Shown here piece after piece: positions 27,197 to 34,991 of a DNA stretch of 64,000 bases (the first letter of the stretch is position 1; each line of letters opens with the position of its first letter). The notes beneath the pieces are model-generated. The model searched no databases. It was not told the origin of the DNA and saw only the letters and a program-made list of their open reading frames with translations. Location of the stretch: contig NZ_LVEM01000002.1 in the NCBI RefSeq assembly GCF_001641335.1, positions 124,001-188,000 on the forward strand. Reading direction: 5' to 3'. This stretch comes from Bradyrhizobium stylosanthis (GTDB taxonomy: Bacteria; Pseudomonadota; Alphaproteobacteria; Rhizobiales; Xanthobacteraceae). The position numbers and the translations under genes are program-made.

Positions 27197-28399
27197 TCAA
27201 TCCGTCATCGCCATGGCGCGCAGCGCCTGGCGTTCGCGCGCGCTGAGCTTTTCCGTCTCCGACTTGAGCTGGCCGCAGGCGGCGAGGATGTCGCGGCCGC
27301 GCGGGGTGCGCACCGGCGAGGAATAGCCGGCATTGAAGATGTATTCGGAGAATTTTTCGATCTGGTCCCAGTCCGAGCATTCATAGGCCGTGCCGGGCCA
27401 GGGATTGAACGGGATCAGGTTGATCTTGGCGTGAATGCCCTTGAGCATCTTCACCAGCAGCTTGGCATCGTCGAGCGAATCGTTGACGCCCTTGAGCATC
27501 ACATATTCGAAGGTGATGCGGCGCGCGTTGGAGGCGCCGGGATAGTCGCGGCAGGCCTGCAACAGCTCCTTGATCGGATATTTGCGGTTGAGCGGCACCA
27601 GCTCGTTGCGCAATTCGTCGCGCACCGCATGCAGCGAGATCGCGAGCATGACGCCGATCTCCTCGCCTGCACGCACGATGTTCGGCACCACGCCCGAGGT
27701 CGACAGCGTGATGCGGCGGCGGGAGATGCCGATGCCTTCGTTATCGCCGACGATCAGCAGTGCATCGCGCACCGCGTCGAAATTGTAGAGCGGCTCGCCC
27801 ATGCCCATCATCACGATGTTGGTGACGCGGCGCGTGCCGTCCTCGCGATCGGCCCAATCGTTCAGGCGGTCGCGTGCGACCATGATCTGGCCGACGATCT
27901 CGCCGGCGGTGAGGTTGCGCACCAGGCGCTGCGTGCCGGTGTGGCAGAACGAGCAATTCAGCGTGCAGCCGACCTGCGAAGAGACGCAGAGCGTGCCGCG
28001 GTCGGTCTCGGGGATGTAGACGCACTCGACTTCATGCGCCTTCTCGACATTGTCGCCGCTCGGCAGACGCAGCAGCCATTTGCGGGTGCCGTCGTTGGAG
28101 ATCTGCTCGGCGACGACTTCGGGCCGATCGACCGTGAAGTGCTGCGCGAGCTCGGCGCGAATGCCCTTCGAGATCGAGGTCATGTCGTCGAAGCTCTGGG
28201 CGCCGCGGAAATAGAGCCAGTGCCACAGCTGCTGCACGCGCATCTTGCGCTGCGCGGGCGCAACGCCGATCTCGCCGAGGCGATCGGCCAGCTCGCTGCG
28301 CGACAGGCCGATCAGCGACGGTTTCGCCGGCGGTACATAGACTTCGAGCGGAGTCTTCTCCACCAGTGTTGCGTTGTGCGGCTCGGTCGTCGGTTGCAT
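27197..28399 (-). CDS. rlmN: 23S rRNA (adenine2503-C2)/tRNA (adenine37-C2) methyltransferase
   Basis: This radical SAM enzyme methylates A2503 of 23S rRNA and A37 of some tRNAs. The 400-residue length is typical. The cluster cysteines are C145, C149 and C152 ([11 protein letters not shown]). The C-terminal methyl-carrying cysteine is in [10 protein letters not shown]. Other family blocks are [17 protein letters not shown] and [10 protein letters not shown]. It lies 198 bases downstream of the IalB-like gene on the same strand, separated by a repeat. Confidence 0.97.
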   Translation of the reverse strand: MQPTTEPHNATLVEKTPLEVYVPPAKPSLIGLSRSELADRLGEIGVAPAQRKMRVQQLWHWLYFRGAQSFDDMTSISKGIRAELAQHFTVDRPEVVAEQISNDGTRKWLLRLPSGDNVEKAHEVECVYIPETDRGTLCVSSQVGCTLNCSFCHTGTQRLVRNLTAGEIVGQIMVARDRLNDWADREDGTRRVTNIVMMGMGEPLYNFDAVRDALLIVGDNEGIGISRRRITLSTSGVVPNIVRAGEEIGVMLAISLHAVRDELRNELVPLNRKYPIKELLQACRDYPGASNARRITFEYVMLKGVNDSLDDAKLLVKMLKGIHAKINLIPFNPWPGTAYECSDWDQIEKFSEYIFNAGYSSPVRTPRGRDILAACGQLKSETEKLSARERQALRAMAMTD

Positions 28400-28430
28400 T
28401 TATGGGCCTAAGATCACTGCTGTCTGAACT

Positions 28431-28514
28431 CGTCATGCCCGGGCTTGACCCGGCATCCACGTCTTTCCTCGGTCGCGGCAACGCGTGGATGGCCGGGACA
28501 AGCCCGGCCATGAC
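28431..28514. repeat. Palindromic intergenic repeat (CGTCATGCCCGG type)
   Basis: CGTCATGCCCGGGCTTGACC at the left is complementary to GGACAAGCCCGGCCATGACG at the right, with CATCCACG and CGTGGATG also pairing inside. It is related to the element at 3267 and the short hairpin at 56359. Confidence 0.85.
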
Positions 28515-28597
28515 GGCGAAAAATCTGGAACCGCCCCTATATAGCAACCGGAACCGCCGATTGCGACCTTATCGCCCTCAGCCTTAACGCCTAGGCG

Positions 28598-29248
28598 TTA
28601 CCGCCTACAATCCTGGGCGATCTTGTCGAGCGCCTGGGCGAGGCCCTTCAGCGAAAACGTGTCGGTGGTCTCCGTACCCTTGGCCGAGACGCCCTTGACC
28701 ACGAGATCGGCGGATTTGCGCATGGCCTCGACCATCCGCTCCTCCTCGGCCGCGTTCTTGATCCAGAGGCCGTCGCCCTGCGTGTACATCGCAAAAGCGG
28801 CGCCGCCGACCTCGACCGATGATTCCGAGCCCGGCTTCAGCGCGTAGCCGATCATGACCGAGACTTCGTTGTTCACCTTTTCCGCCGGCCGGGTCGAAAC
28901 GAACGCATAGGCGGGATCGCGCGGCCGATTCGGCGGGTTGGTCTTCGAGGACGAGGGTTTGGCCAGCGCGAAGCAGACCTTCTTGCCGTTGGGCGTCGCC
29001 GAATAGGCGCCCCAGGTGCCGAACTGGCCGATCAGCGTGGGCTCCGCGCCACCCGCAACCGCGACGGCCGGGCCCGCCGGCTTGCTCTCGGGCTTTGCAG
29101 CGGTCTTGGCCGCCGTGTTGGCTGCCGGTGCAGCGGCTTTGGGTGCTGCAGCCTTGGGCGCTGGTTGCGCCGTCTGAGCCCGCGCGGAATCAGTGATTCC
29201 CCACGCCGCCACGCCCATCATCAAAGCCAAAGATAGCACCCGCCACAT
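28598..29248 (-). CDS. Invasion-associated locus B (IalB) family exported protein
   Basis: The 216-residue product has a signal peptide (to about ARA, residue 24) and an Ala/Lys/Pro-rich linker at 25-65. The IalB-like domain has FGTWGAYSATPNGKKVCFALAKP, AYAFVSTRPAEKV, VMIGYALKPGS and a C-terminal GLAQALDKIAQDC. The two conserved cysteines may pair. Members are periplasmic proteins first described in Bartonella and are widespread in rhizobia; the role here is unknown. It precedes rlmN. Confidence 0.87.
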   Translation of the reverse strand: MWRVLSLALMMGVAAWGITDSARAQTAQPAPKAAAPKAAAPAANTAAKTAAKPESKPAGPAVAVAGGAEPTLIGQFGTWGAYSATPNGKKVCFALAKPSSSKTNPPNRPRDPAYAFVSTRPAEKVNNEVSVMIGYALKPGSESSVEVGGAAFAMYTQGDGLWIKNAAEEERMVEAMRKSADLVVKGVSAKGTETTDTFSLKGLAQALDKIAQDCRR

Positions 29249-29354
29249 GGTGGAGTGGTTCCCTCAATATTGTGACTGGAAGATGGCCCGGCCGCGCTTT
29301 GTCCCCGGTGCAGGGATAGCCGGGAAAGTCCAATTTGGGAAGGCAGTTAGCGGG

Positions 29355-30194
29355 TCAGCCTTTGGATCGCGCGGCGCGCTGGGCGGCCCATTGCGCGTCG
29401 GTCCAGCCGAGCAGGTCCTCGGCGCCGGAACTGCGCAAATGCGCGCCACCGTCGATCACCACCATCTCGCCGTTGATGTAACCCGCACGATCGGAGACCA
29501 GGAAGCTGGCGAGGTCGGCGAGCTCGCCGTGCTCGCCGGTACGGCCGAGCGGATTGCGCGCGGTCCACCCCTCGTCGCGGCCTTCGGGGCGGAGCTGGTC
29601 CGATGCGCCCGATGTCGGGAACGGACCCGGCGGGATCGCGACGGTGCGGATGCCCTTCGGGCCCCATTCCACGGCAAGACTTTTGGTCATCGCCAGCACC
29701 GCCGATTTCGCCATCGCCGATGGCACGGTGAAGGCGCGGCCGGTGATGGTGGAGGTCGAGAGGATCGAGAGCACGACGCCGCCATGCCCACCCTCGATCC
29801 AGCGCTTGCCGGCGGCGAGCGTGCAGTACATCGCGCCGTGCAATGTCGGCGCGAGGATCGCGTCGGCCGCGCGGAAGGAGAGATGCTCGCTCTGCGCGAT
29901 GAAGGTCGCGGCAGCATTGTTGACGAGAATGTCGAGCGCCGCCTCGCGCCAGATCGTGTCCATCATGCCGTCCACGGCGGCGCCGTCGCGGATATCGCAG
30001 GCGATGGTGGTAACCTTGCCGCCGGTCTGTTCGCGCATCTCGTTCGCAGTTGCCTCGAGCCGCTCGTGCTTGCGGCCGCAGATCACGAGCTCGGCGCCGA
30101 GCGCGAGGAAGCGGCGCCCCATCGCAGCGCCGAGACCCGAGCCGCCGCCGGTGACGAGGATGCGCTTGTCCCTGAGCAGACCCGTTTCAAACAT
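29355..30194 (-). CDS. SDR of the 2,4-dienoyl-CoA reductase type
   Basis: The 279-residue product from ATG 30194 has the nucleotide site TGGGSGLG at 15-22 and NNAA at 92-95. At the catalytic position it reads PSAMAKSAV: Lys163 is present but the usual Tyr is Ser159. That replacement, with a following AVEWGPKGIR, is the hallmark of the dienoyl-CoA reductase (DECR) subgroup, which reduces unsaturated acyl-CoAs with NADPH in beta-oxidation. The extra residues encoded to 30254 come from repeat B. It is divergent from the quinone oxidoreductase gene. Confidence 0.85.
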   Translation of the reverse strand: MFETGLLRDKRILVTGGGSGLGAAMGRRFLALGAELVICGRKHERLEATANEMREQTGGKVTTIACDIRDGAAVDGMMDTIWREAALDILVNNAAATFIAQSEHLSFRAADAILAPTLHGAMYCTLAAGKRWIEGGHGGVVLSILSTSTITGRAFTVPSAMAKSAVLAMTKSLAVEWGPKGIRTVAIPPGPFPTSGASDQLRPEGRDEGWTARNPLGRTGEHGELADLASFLVSDRAGYINGEMVVIDGGAHLRSSGAEDLLGWTDAQWAAQRAARSKG

Positions 30195-30223
30195 CGTTTG
30201 AATCCCTTTCTTCCCGCGGGTTT

Positions 30224-30310
30224 CGTCATTGCGAGGAGCGAAGCGACGAAGCAATCCAGACTATTTCCGCAGGACGGACTCTGGATCGCTTCGCTGCGCT
30301 CGCGATGACG
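30224..30310. repeat. Palindromic intergenic repeat, family B copy 2
   Basis: CGTCATTGCGAGGAGCGAAG and GAAGCAATCCAG at the left pair with CTGGATCGCTTCGCTGCGCTCGCGATGACG at the right. It lies between divergent genes, within what would be the leader of the dienoyl-CoA-reductase-like gene. Confidence 0.88.
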
Positions 30311-30423
30311 CGAGAATAGGCCTGCGCATCATTCCGGGCAAAGAATCCGGATTGTCGCCCGTGGCTAAATCCGGCAAAACCGACCCAACTATAATTCCAC
30401 TCGAAACGCCCCAAGGTGCCGCC

Positions 30424-31398
30424 ATGAAAGCCATCCTCTGCTCGCAATATTGCCAGCCCGACGATCTCGTCCTGGCAGACGTGCCGGATCCTGTGGCGGG
30501 TCCCGGCGAGGCCGTGATCGCGATCAAGGCGGCGGCGCTGAACTTCTTCGACATCCTGATGATCCAGGGCAAGTACCAGATCAAGCCGCCGTTCCCGTTC
30601 TCGCCCGCTGCGGAAGTCGCCGGCGTGATCGAGAGCATCGGCCCCGGCGTGACCGACCTCAAGGTCGGCGACCGCGTCGTCGCCTCCTGCGGCCACAACG
30701 GCGCGCGCGAGAAGATCGCGCTGCCGGCGGCCTCGATCGTCAAGATCCCCGACAATCTCGACTATGACCGCGCGGCCGGCATCATCATCATCTACGGCAC
30801 CGCGCTGCATGCGCTGGAGGATCGCGCCAGCCCGAAGCCGGGCGAGACGCTCGCGGTGCTGGGCGCCGCCGGCGGCACCGGCCTTGCCGCCTGCGAGCTC
30901 GGCAAGCTGATGGGCCTGAAGGTGATCGCCTGCGCCTCCTCCGACGAGAAGCTCGAATTCGCGAAGAAGCATGGCGCCGAGCTGACGCTGAACTACGGCA
31001 AGGAAGATCTGAAGGAAGGCCTGCGCAAGCTGACGGACGGCAAGGGCGTCGACATCATCTTCGATCCGGTGGGCGGTGCCTATGCCGAGCAGGCGCTGCG
31101 CTCGATCGCCTGGGAAGGCCGCTTCCTGGTGATCGGCTTTGCCGCCGGCGACATCCCGAAGATGCCGCTGAACCTCGCGCTCTTGAAGGGCTGCGACATC
31201 CGCGGCGTGTTCTGGGGCGCCTGGACCAGGCTCAACCCGGCCAAGAACCGCGCCAATCTCGAGAAGCTCGTGAAGTGGACGGCGGAAGGAAAGATTTCAT
31301 CGCATGTCGACCGCACCTTCCCGCTGGCACAGACCGCGGATGCGCTGAAGGTGCTGGCGGGACGCCAGGCCATGGGCAAGGTGATCCTGCATCCGTGA
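30424..31398 (+). CDS. NADPH:quinone oxidoreductase family protein (zinc-free MDR)
   Basis: The 324-residue protein belongs to the medium-chain dehydrogenase superfamily without zinc ligands. It has a catalytic domain starting MKAILCSQY, a PFSPAAEVAGVIESIG segment, and a Rossmann domain with LGAAGGTGLAACELGKLMG near residue 145. It ends VLAGRQAMGKVILHP. Such enzymes reduce quinones or act as enoyl/crotonyl reductases. ATG 30424 is the conserved start; the frame is open upstream through repeat B. Divergence from an acyl-CoA-reductase-like SDR suggests a lipid or CoA-related role, but this is an inference. Confidence 0.9.
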   Translation: MKAILCSQYCQPDDLVLADVPDPVAGPGEAVIAIKAAALNFFDILMIQGKYQIKPPFPFSPAAEVAGVIESIGPGVTDLKVGDRVVASCGHNGAREKIALPAASIVKIPDNLDYDRAAGIIIIYGTALHALEDRASPKPGETLAVLGAAGGTGLAACELGKLMGLKVIACASSDEKLEFAKKHGAELTLNYGKEDLKEGLRKLTDGKGVDIIFDPVGGAYAEQALRSIAWEGRFLVIGFAAGDIPKMPLNLALLKGCDIRGVFWGAWTRLNPAKNRANLEKLVKWTAEGKISSHVDRTFPLAQTADALKVLAGRQAMGKVILHP

Positions 31399-31792
31399 GG
31401 ATGCGAGGCACGCCATCGCCACACGCTCGCTGTCGTCGCCCGGCCAGTGCGCAATTGCGCACTAGGACCGGGCGATCCAGTATTCCAGAGACATCAGTGA
31501 TTTAGCCGAGACGCCGCGGGCGGCACGGGCAACTCACGCTTCTCGCGCGACAGCGGCCCTCGCGCGCATGGTAAAATCCCCTCAACCATTGCGGCCAAAA
31601 TTGCGGTGCATTCCGCCGCCTCGCCGTAATCAAACCCAAATATCTCCAGATTCGCGCAAACGGCCGTCGTTTTTTGGGCTGAATCGGACGGCGATTTACC
31701 GGTTCCAGTTTGCGGGGCGCTTCTGGACAAAAACAAGAAGACTGAAGCCGGGACTGCCCCTGCGTTGCGTCAGTAATGGGGAGCATCACACC
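31399..31792. other. Gene-free region upstream of the Sel1-like/TAXI pair
   Basis: 394 bases without a gene. It holds the palindromic repeat at 31431 and, further on, a lower-GC stretch (about 31565-31750) that probably contains the promoter for the gene at 31793. No clear -35/-10 pair stands out. Confidence 0.5.
31431..31490. repeat. Palindromic repeat, family F copy 1
   Basis: TGTCGTCGCCCGGCCA, the perfect palindrome GTGCGCAATTGCGCAC, then ACCGGGCGATCCAGTATTCC. A near-identical copy in the same orientation is at 33899. Confidence 0.85.
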
Positions 31793-32677
31793 ATGGAGAC
31801 GACGGCCTACCGTCCGTCGAAGGAGTCGCGCGCGCTCGACTCCGATCGATCTGCATCACACTCGTCCACCGCGGACTACATCCGTGCGCGCGCCAGGCGC
31901 GCCGATCTTCCGCAGGACGATCCAATTCCGCTGTTCCTCTCCGACCCGCTCGGAGCGCCCGACCCGCGGGAATATGCGCCGATGGCACTGCGTTCCAGAA
32001 CCTGGATCGCGTATCGCGTTGCCGCTGCCGGGCTTGCGATATCCGCCGCGGCGATTGCGGCCGTGCTGTTTCAATCCGATCTGCGCAGCCTCGCCGCCAA
32101 CATCGGCGGCAATTCTCCAGATGCAGCTTCCGAGCAGGCGGCGGCGGTCGTGAATGCGCCCGCTGCACGTCAGACCCCGCTGAAGGATCCGGCCCGCGTG
32201 ACCAACGCGATGCTGGCGAGCGCCGACAAGCAGGAGCTTCCGGCGCCTTCGACACCAAGCCGCGAGGCGATTGCGACCGCCTACCAGACCGCGCTGCAAG
32301 CCCAAACCCAAAGCCAACCTCCAGTGCAGGTCCAAGCGCCGACGCCGGCGCCCGTGCCCGTGGCGGCGCAGCCGGCACCGCCCGAGCCGGCCAGGACGCT
32401 CGACGCCGACACGCTGGCAGGGCTGATGACGCGCGCCAGAAGCCTGATCGGCGTCGGCGACATCGCCGCCGCGCGCCTGCTGCTCGAACGCGCCGCCAAT
32501 GCAAAAGACGCAACGGCCGCGCTGCTGCTGGCGCAGACCTATGATCCGGCCGTGCTCGGCACCAGCGATGCGCGAAGCGTGACGGCCGACGCGGCAGCCG
32601 CCCGCGACTGGTACCAGCGCGCGGCCACGCTTGGATCGGCGGAGGCGCGCCAGCGCCTCGCCCGGCTCTCGAACTAG
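31793..32677 (+). CDS. Single-pass membrane protein with Sel1-like C-terminus
   Basis: The 294-residue product from ATG 31793 has GGGGAG upstream. Order: a charged cytoplasmic N-terminus, one membrane helix near 76-97 (YRVAAAGLAISAAAIAAVLF), a long Pro/Gln/Ala-rich linker (for example QAPTPAPVPVAAQPAPPEP), and a C-terminal helical part. That part has Sel1/TPR-type repeats: AARLLLERAANAKDATAALLLAQTYDP and ARDWYQRAATLGSAEARQRLA. Sel1 proteins mediate protein-protein contacts. It is 18 bases upstream of a TAXI-type protein gene, so the pair is very likely an operon. Confidence 0.82.
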   Translation: METTAYRPSKESRALDSDRSASHSSTADYIRARARRADLPQDDPIPLFLSDPLGAPDPREYAPMALRSRTWIAYRVAAAGLAISAAAIAAVLFQSDLRSLAANIGGNSPDAASEQAAAVVNAPAARQTPLKDPARVTNAMLASADKQELPAPSTPSREAIATAYQTALQAQTQSQPPVQVQAPTPAPVPVAAQPAPPEPARTLDADTLAGLMTRARSLIGVGDIAAARLLLERAANAKDATAALLLAQTYDPAVLGTSDARSVTADAAAARDWYQRAATLGSAEARQRLARLSN

Positions 32678-32695
32678 ACCACGTCAGAGGACATC

Positions 32696-33850
32696 ATGCG
32701 TAACGCTTTGAAAGTGGCGCTTGCCGCCATCATGACGATCTGTGCCGTCGCCGCTCGCGCCGAGCAGACCGAATACGATCCGGCCAAGGTCTCGGACAGC
32801 CTGAAGGCCATCTTCCAGTTCGGGTCGAGCTCGACCAAGCAGTCGCTGAACGCCAACACCGTCACGCTGATCACGGGCACGATCGGCGGCACCTATGTGC
32901 AGTTCGGCGCCGACCTTGCCTCGGTGCTCGACGACGGCAACAAAATCCGCGTGCTGCCGATCGTCGGCCGCGGCTCGGTGCAGAGCGTCGCCGACATCCT
33001 GTTCCTGCAGGGCGTCGATCTCGGCGTGGTGCGCGCCGACACGCTCGACTATCTCGAGCGCAAGGGCTTTGCTAAGGACATCAAGCGGCAGTTCACCTAT
33101 GTGACGAAGCTGTACAACGAGGAGATGCAGGTGATCGCGCCGAAATCGGTGGCGACACTCAGGGATCTCGAAGGCAAGACCGTCAGCGTGGACCTGCCGA
33201 ACGGCGGCACCTTCGTCACCGCGCTCACCGTGTTCGAGCGGCTCGGGATCAAGGCGAAGTTCGTCTATGTCGAGCAGCGCATCGCGATGGAGAAGCTGAA
33301 GGCCGGCGAGATCGACGCGGTCATCGTGGTCGGCGGCAAGCCGTACAAATCGGTCTCGACCTTCGGCAATGACGGCCGCTTCCATCTCGCCAAGGTGGAC
33401 TACGCCAAGCCGCTGCAGAGCGACTATCTGCCGGCGACGCTGACGGCCAAGGACTATCCGAACCTGATCAAGGAGGGCGAGAGCGTGGACACGATCGCGG
33501 TGCCCGCGGTGCTCGCGGCCTATAATTGGGCGCCCAACACCGAACGTTATCGCAAGCTCGCGCTGTTCGTGGACGCGTTCTTCACGAAATTTCCGGCACT
33601 GCAGAACCCGCCGTTCCATCCCAAATGGAAGGAGGTCTCGCTCGCGGCGCCGCTATCCGGCTGGAACAGGTTGCCGGTGGCGCAGCAATGGCTCGACAAG
33701 CACGGCGTCGAACCGGTGACGCGGCAGCGCTTCGAGGCGTTCCTGAAGCAGAGCCCGAACGCTGGGCAGGTCTCCGACGCGGACAGGGAGACGCTGTTCA
33801 AGCAGTTCCAGGCCTGGGACGCGGACAAGGCGCGCGCGGAGAAGAGGTAG
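32696..33850 (+). CDS. TAXI-type TRAP transporter solute-binding protein
   Basis: The 384-residue product has a signal peptide (MRNALKVALAAIMTICAVAARA). The TAXI binding fold has LITGTIGGTYVQFGADLASVL, the GRGSVQSVADILFLQGVDLGVV segment, VIAPKSVATLRDLEGKTVSVDLPNGGT, and the KLKAGEIDAVIVVGGKP block. TAXI proteins normally deliver solutes (such as glutamate) to fused DctQM permeases. No TRAP permease gene is adjacent; the partner is the Sel1-like membrane protein upstream. The C-terminal 90 residues go beyond the usual domain. GAGGACATC precedes the ATG. Confidence 0.88.
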   Translation: MRNALKVALAAIMTICAVAARAEQTEYDPAKVSDSLKAIFQFGSSSTKQSLNANTVTLITGTIGGTYVQFGADLASVLDDGNKIRVLPIVGRGSVQSVADILFLQGVDLGVVRADTLDYLERKGFAKDIKRQFTYVTKLYNEEMQVIAPKSVATLRDLEGKTVSVDLPNGGTFVTALTVFERLGIKAKFVYVEQRIAMEKLKAGEIDAVIVVGGKPYKSVSTFGNDGRFHLAKVDYAKPLQSDYLPATLTAKDYPNLIKEGESVDTIAVPAVLAAYNWAPNTERYRKLALFVDAFFTKFPALQNPPFHPKWKEVSLAAPLSGWNRLPVAQQWLDKHGVEPVTRQRFEAFLKQSPNAGQVSDADRETLFKQFQAWDADKARAEKR

Positions 33851-33898
33851 AGGTTGTCGCGAGCAGCGAAGCAGCGCAAGCACCGTCCACACGCGAGC

Positions 33899-33957
33899 TG
33901 TCATCGCCCGGCCAGTGCGCAATTGCGCACCAGGACCGGGCGATCGAGTATTCTGAG
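33899..33957. repeat. Palindromic repeat, family F copy 2
   Basis: It has the same CGCCCGGCCA + GTGCGCAATTGCGCAC + AGGACCGGGCGATC arrangement as at 31431, in the same direction. The two copies flank the Sel1-like/TAXI gene pair. A further short hairpin (ATTCCCCGCC/GGGGAAT) follows near 33993-34015. Confidence 0.85.
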
Positions 33958-34041
33958 ATGGTTGCGATTGATCGATAGGCCGCGGCGTACTGGATTCCCC
34001 GCCTTCGCGGGGAATGACAGTGGAGGGCGGGGCGACAGCGG

Positions 34042-34434
34042 CTAAGCCGCTTCCGCATCCACCTCCGCGTCTCCCACACCCCGCTTCAGCGCGGCGCGGG
34101 CGGCTTCGCGGTGTTCGGGCGTGATGTGAGTGGCGACCATGCGGATGGCGGTGGCGAGCACGGCGGCGTCATCGGTGAAGCCGAGGATCGGCATCACGTC
34201 GGGGACGAAGTCGAGCGGCAGGATGAAATAGGCGATGGCGCCCAGCAGCGATGCCTGGACATGGCGCGGCGTCTGCAGGTCGAACGCGCAGTAGTAAGCC
34301 GCGAGAAGATCCTCGGCGAACGGCAGCTGTGCGGCGACGCGCTTCAGCTTGCGCCAGAAGCGGCGGCGCACGCTCTCACGATCTTCCGCGAGCCGATCGG
34401 CCGGCTCGAAGCCGACGCTGTGCTCGGCAGCCAT
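34042..34434 (-). CDS. YkvA family protein (DUF1232)
   Basis: The 130-residue product carries the DUF1232 core at about 45-100: AAYYCAFDLQTPRHVQASLLGAIAYFILPLDFVPDVMPILGFTDDAAVLATAI. This has the family's YFILPLDFVPD motif and two helices. The function of the family is unknown; members are small membrane-associated proteins. GGAGAG precedes the start. Confidence 0.87.
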   Translation of the reverse strand: MAAEHSVGFEPADRLAEDRESVRRRFWRKLKRVAAQLPFAEDLLAAYYCAFDLQTPRHVQASLLGAIAYFILPLDFVPDVMPILGFTDDAAVLATAIRMVATHITPEHREAARAALKRGVGDAEVDAEAA

Positions 34435-34538
34435 GCTCCAACTCTCCGTTCATCCAAGGGGCGGCGGATCGCCGCATGCCCTGCTGATCACAAGATGGGG
34501 ATGCGGCCCATCGCTGCAAGATGTCAGCCTGGTGTCAG

Positions 34539-34838
34539 CTAGGCCGTAGACCTAGCAATGGCGTTCATCGCCTTGGCGAGCTCGATGTCGAGCGCCGTGA
34601 CGCCGCCAGCATCATGGGTCGACAGCACCACCTCCACGGTCTTGTAGACGTTACGCCATTCGGGGTGATGGTCCATTTTCTCGGCGACCAGCGCCGCGCG
34701 GGTCATGAATCCGAAGGCCTCGTTGAAATCCTTGAAGACAAGGGTCTTTGCGATCGCGTCGCGCCCCCCGACTTCGGTCCAGCCCGGGATACCACCCAGG
34801 GCCTGCTTGCGTGCGTCCGCCGCCAGCCGTTCTGCCAT
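34539..34838 (-). CDS. phhB: 4a-hydroxytetrahydrobiopterin dehydratase
   Basis: The 99-residue product (pterin carbinolamine dehydratase) dehydrates 4a-hydroxytetrahydropterin to recycle the pterin cofactor of aromatic hydroxylases. It has the fold's motif [32 protein letters not shown], with the two catalytic histidines in DHHPEW. A GGAG ribosome binding site is present. No phenylalanine hydroxylase gene lies nearby. Confidence 0.93.
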   Translation of the reverse strand: MAERLAADARKQALGGIPGWTEVGGRDAIAKTLVFKDFNEAFGFMTRAALVAEKMDHHPEWRNVYKTVEVVLSTHDAGGVTALDIELAKAMNAIARSTA

Positions 34839-34991
34839 GATCGTCTCCGTGCTTCAGGGGAACTTTTACCCTAACACAGTGCTTACGGTCCCGGTTCACG
34901 GGGTTTCTCGCCGATCCGCTAACCATGACGGAGATGTAACCCCGGCGGACAGGAAATTTGCTACAATTGTGGGCCTAAATTGCCGGCCGAG

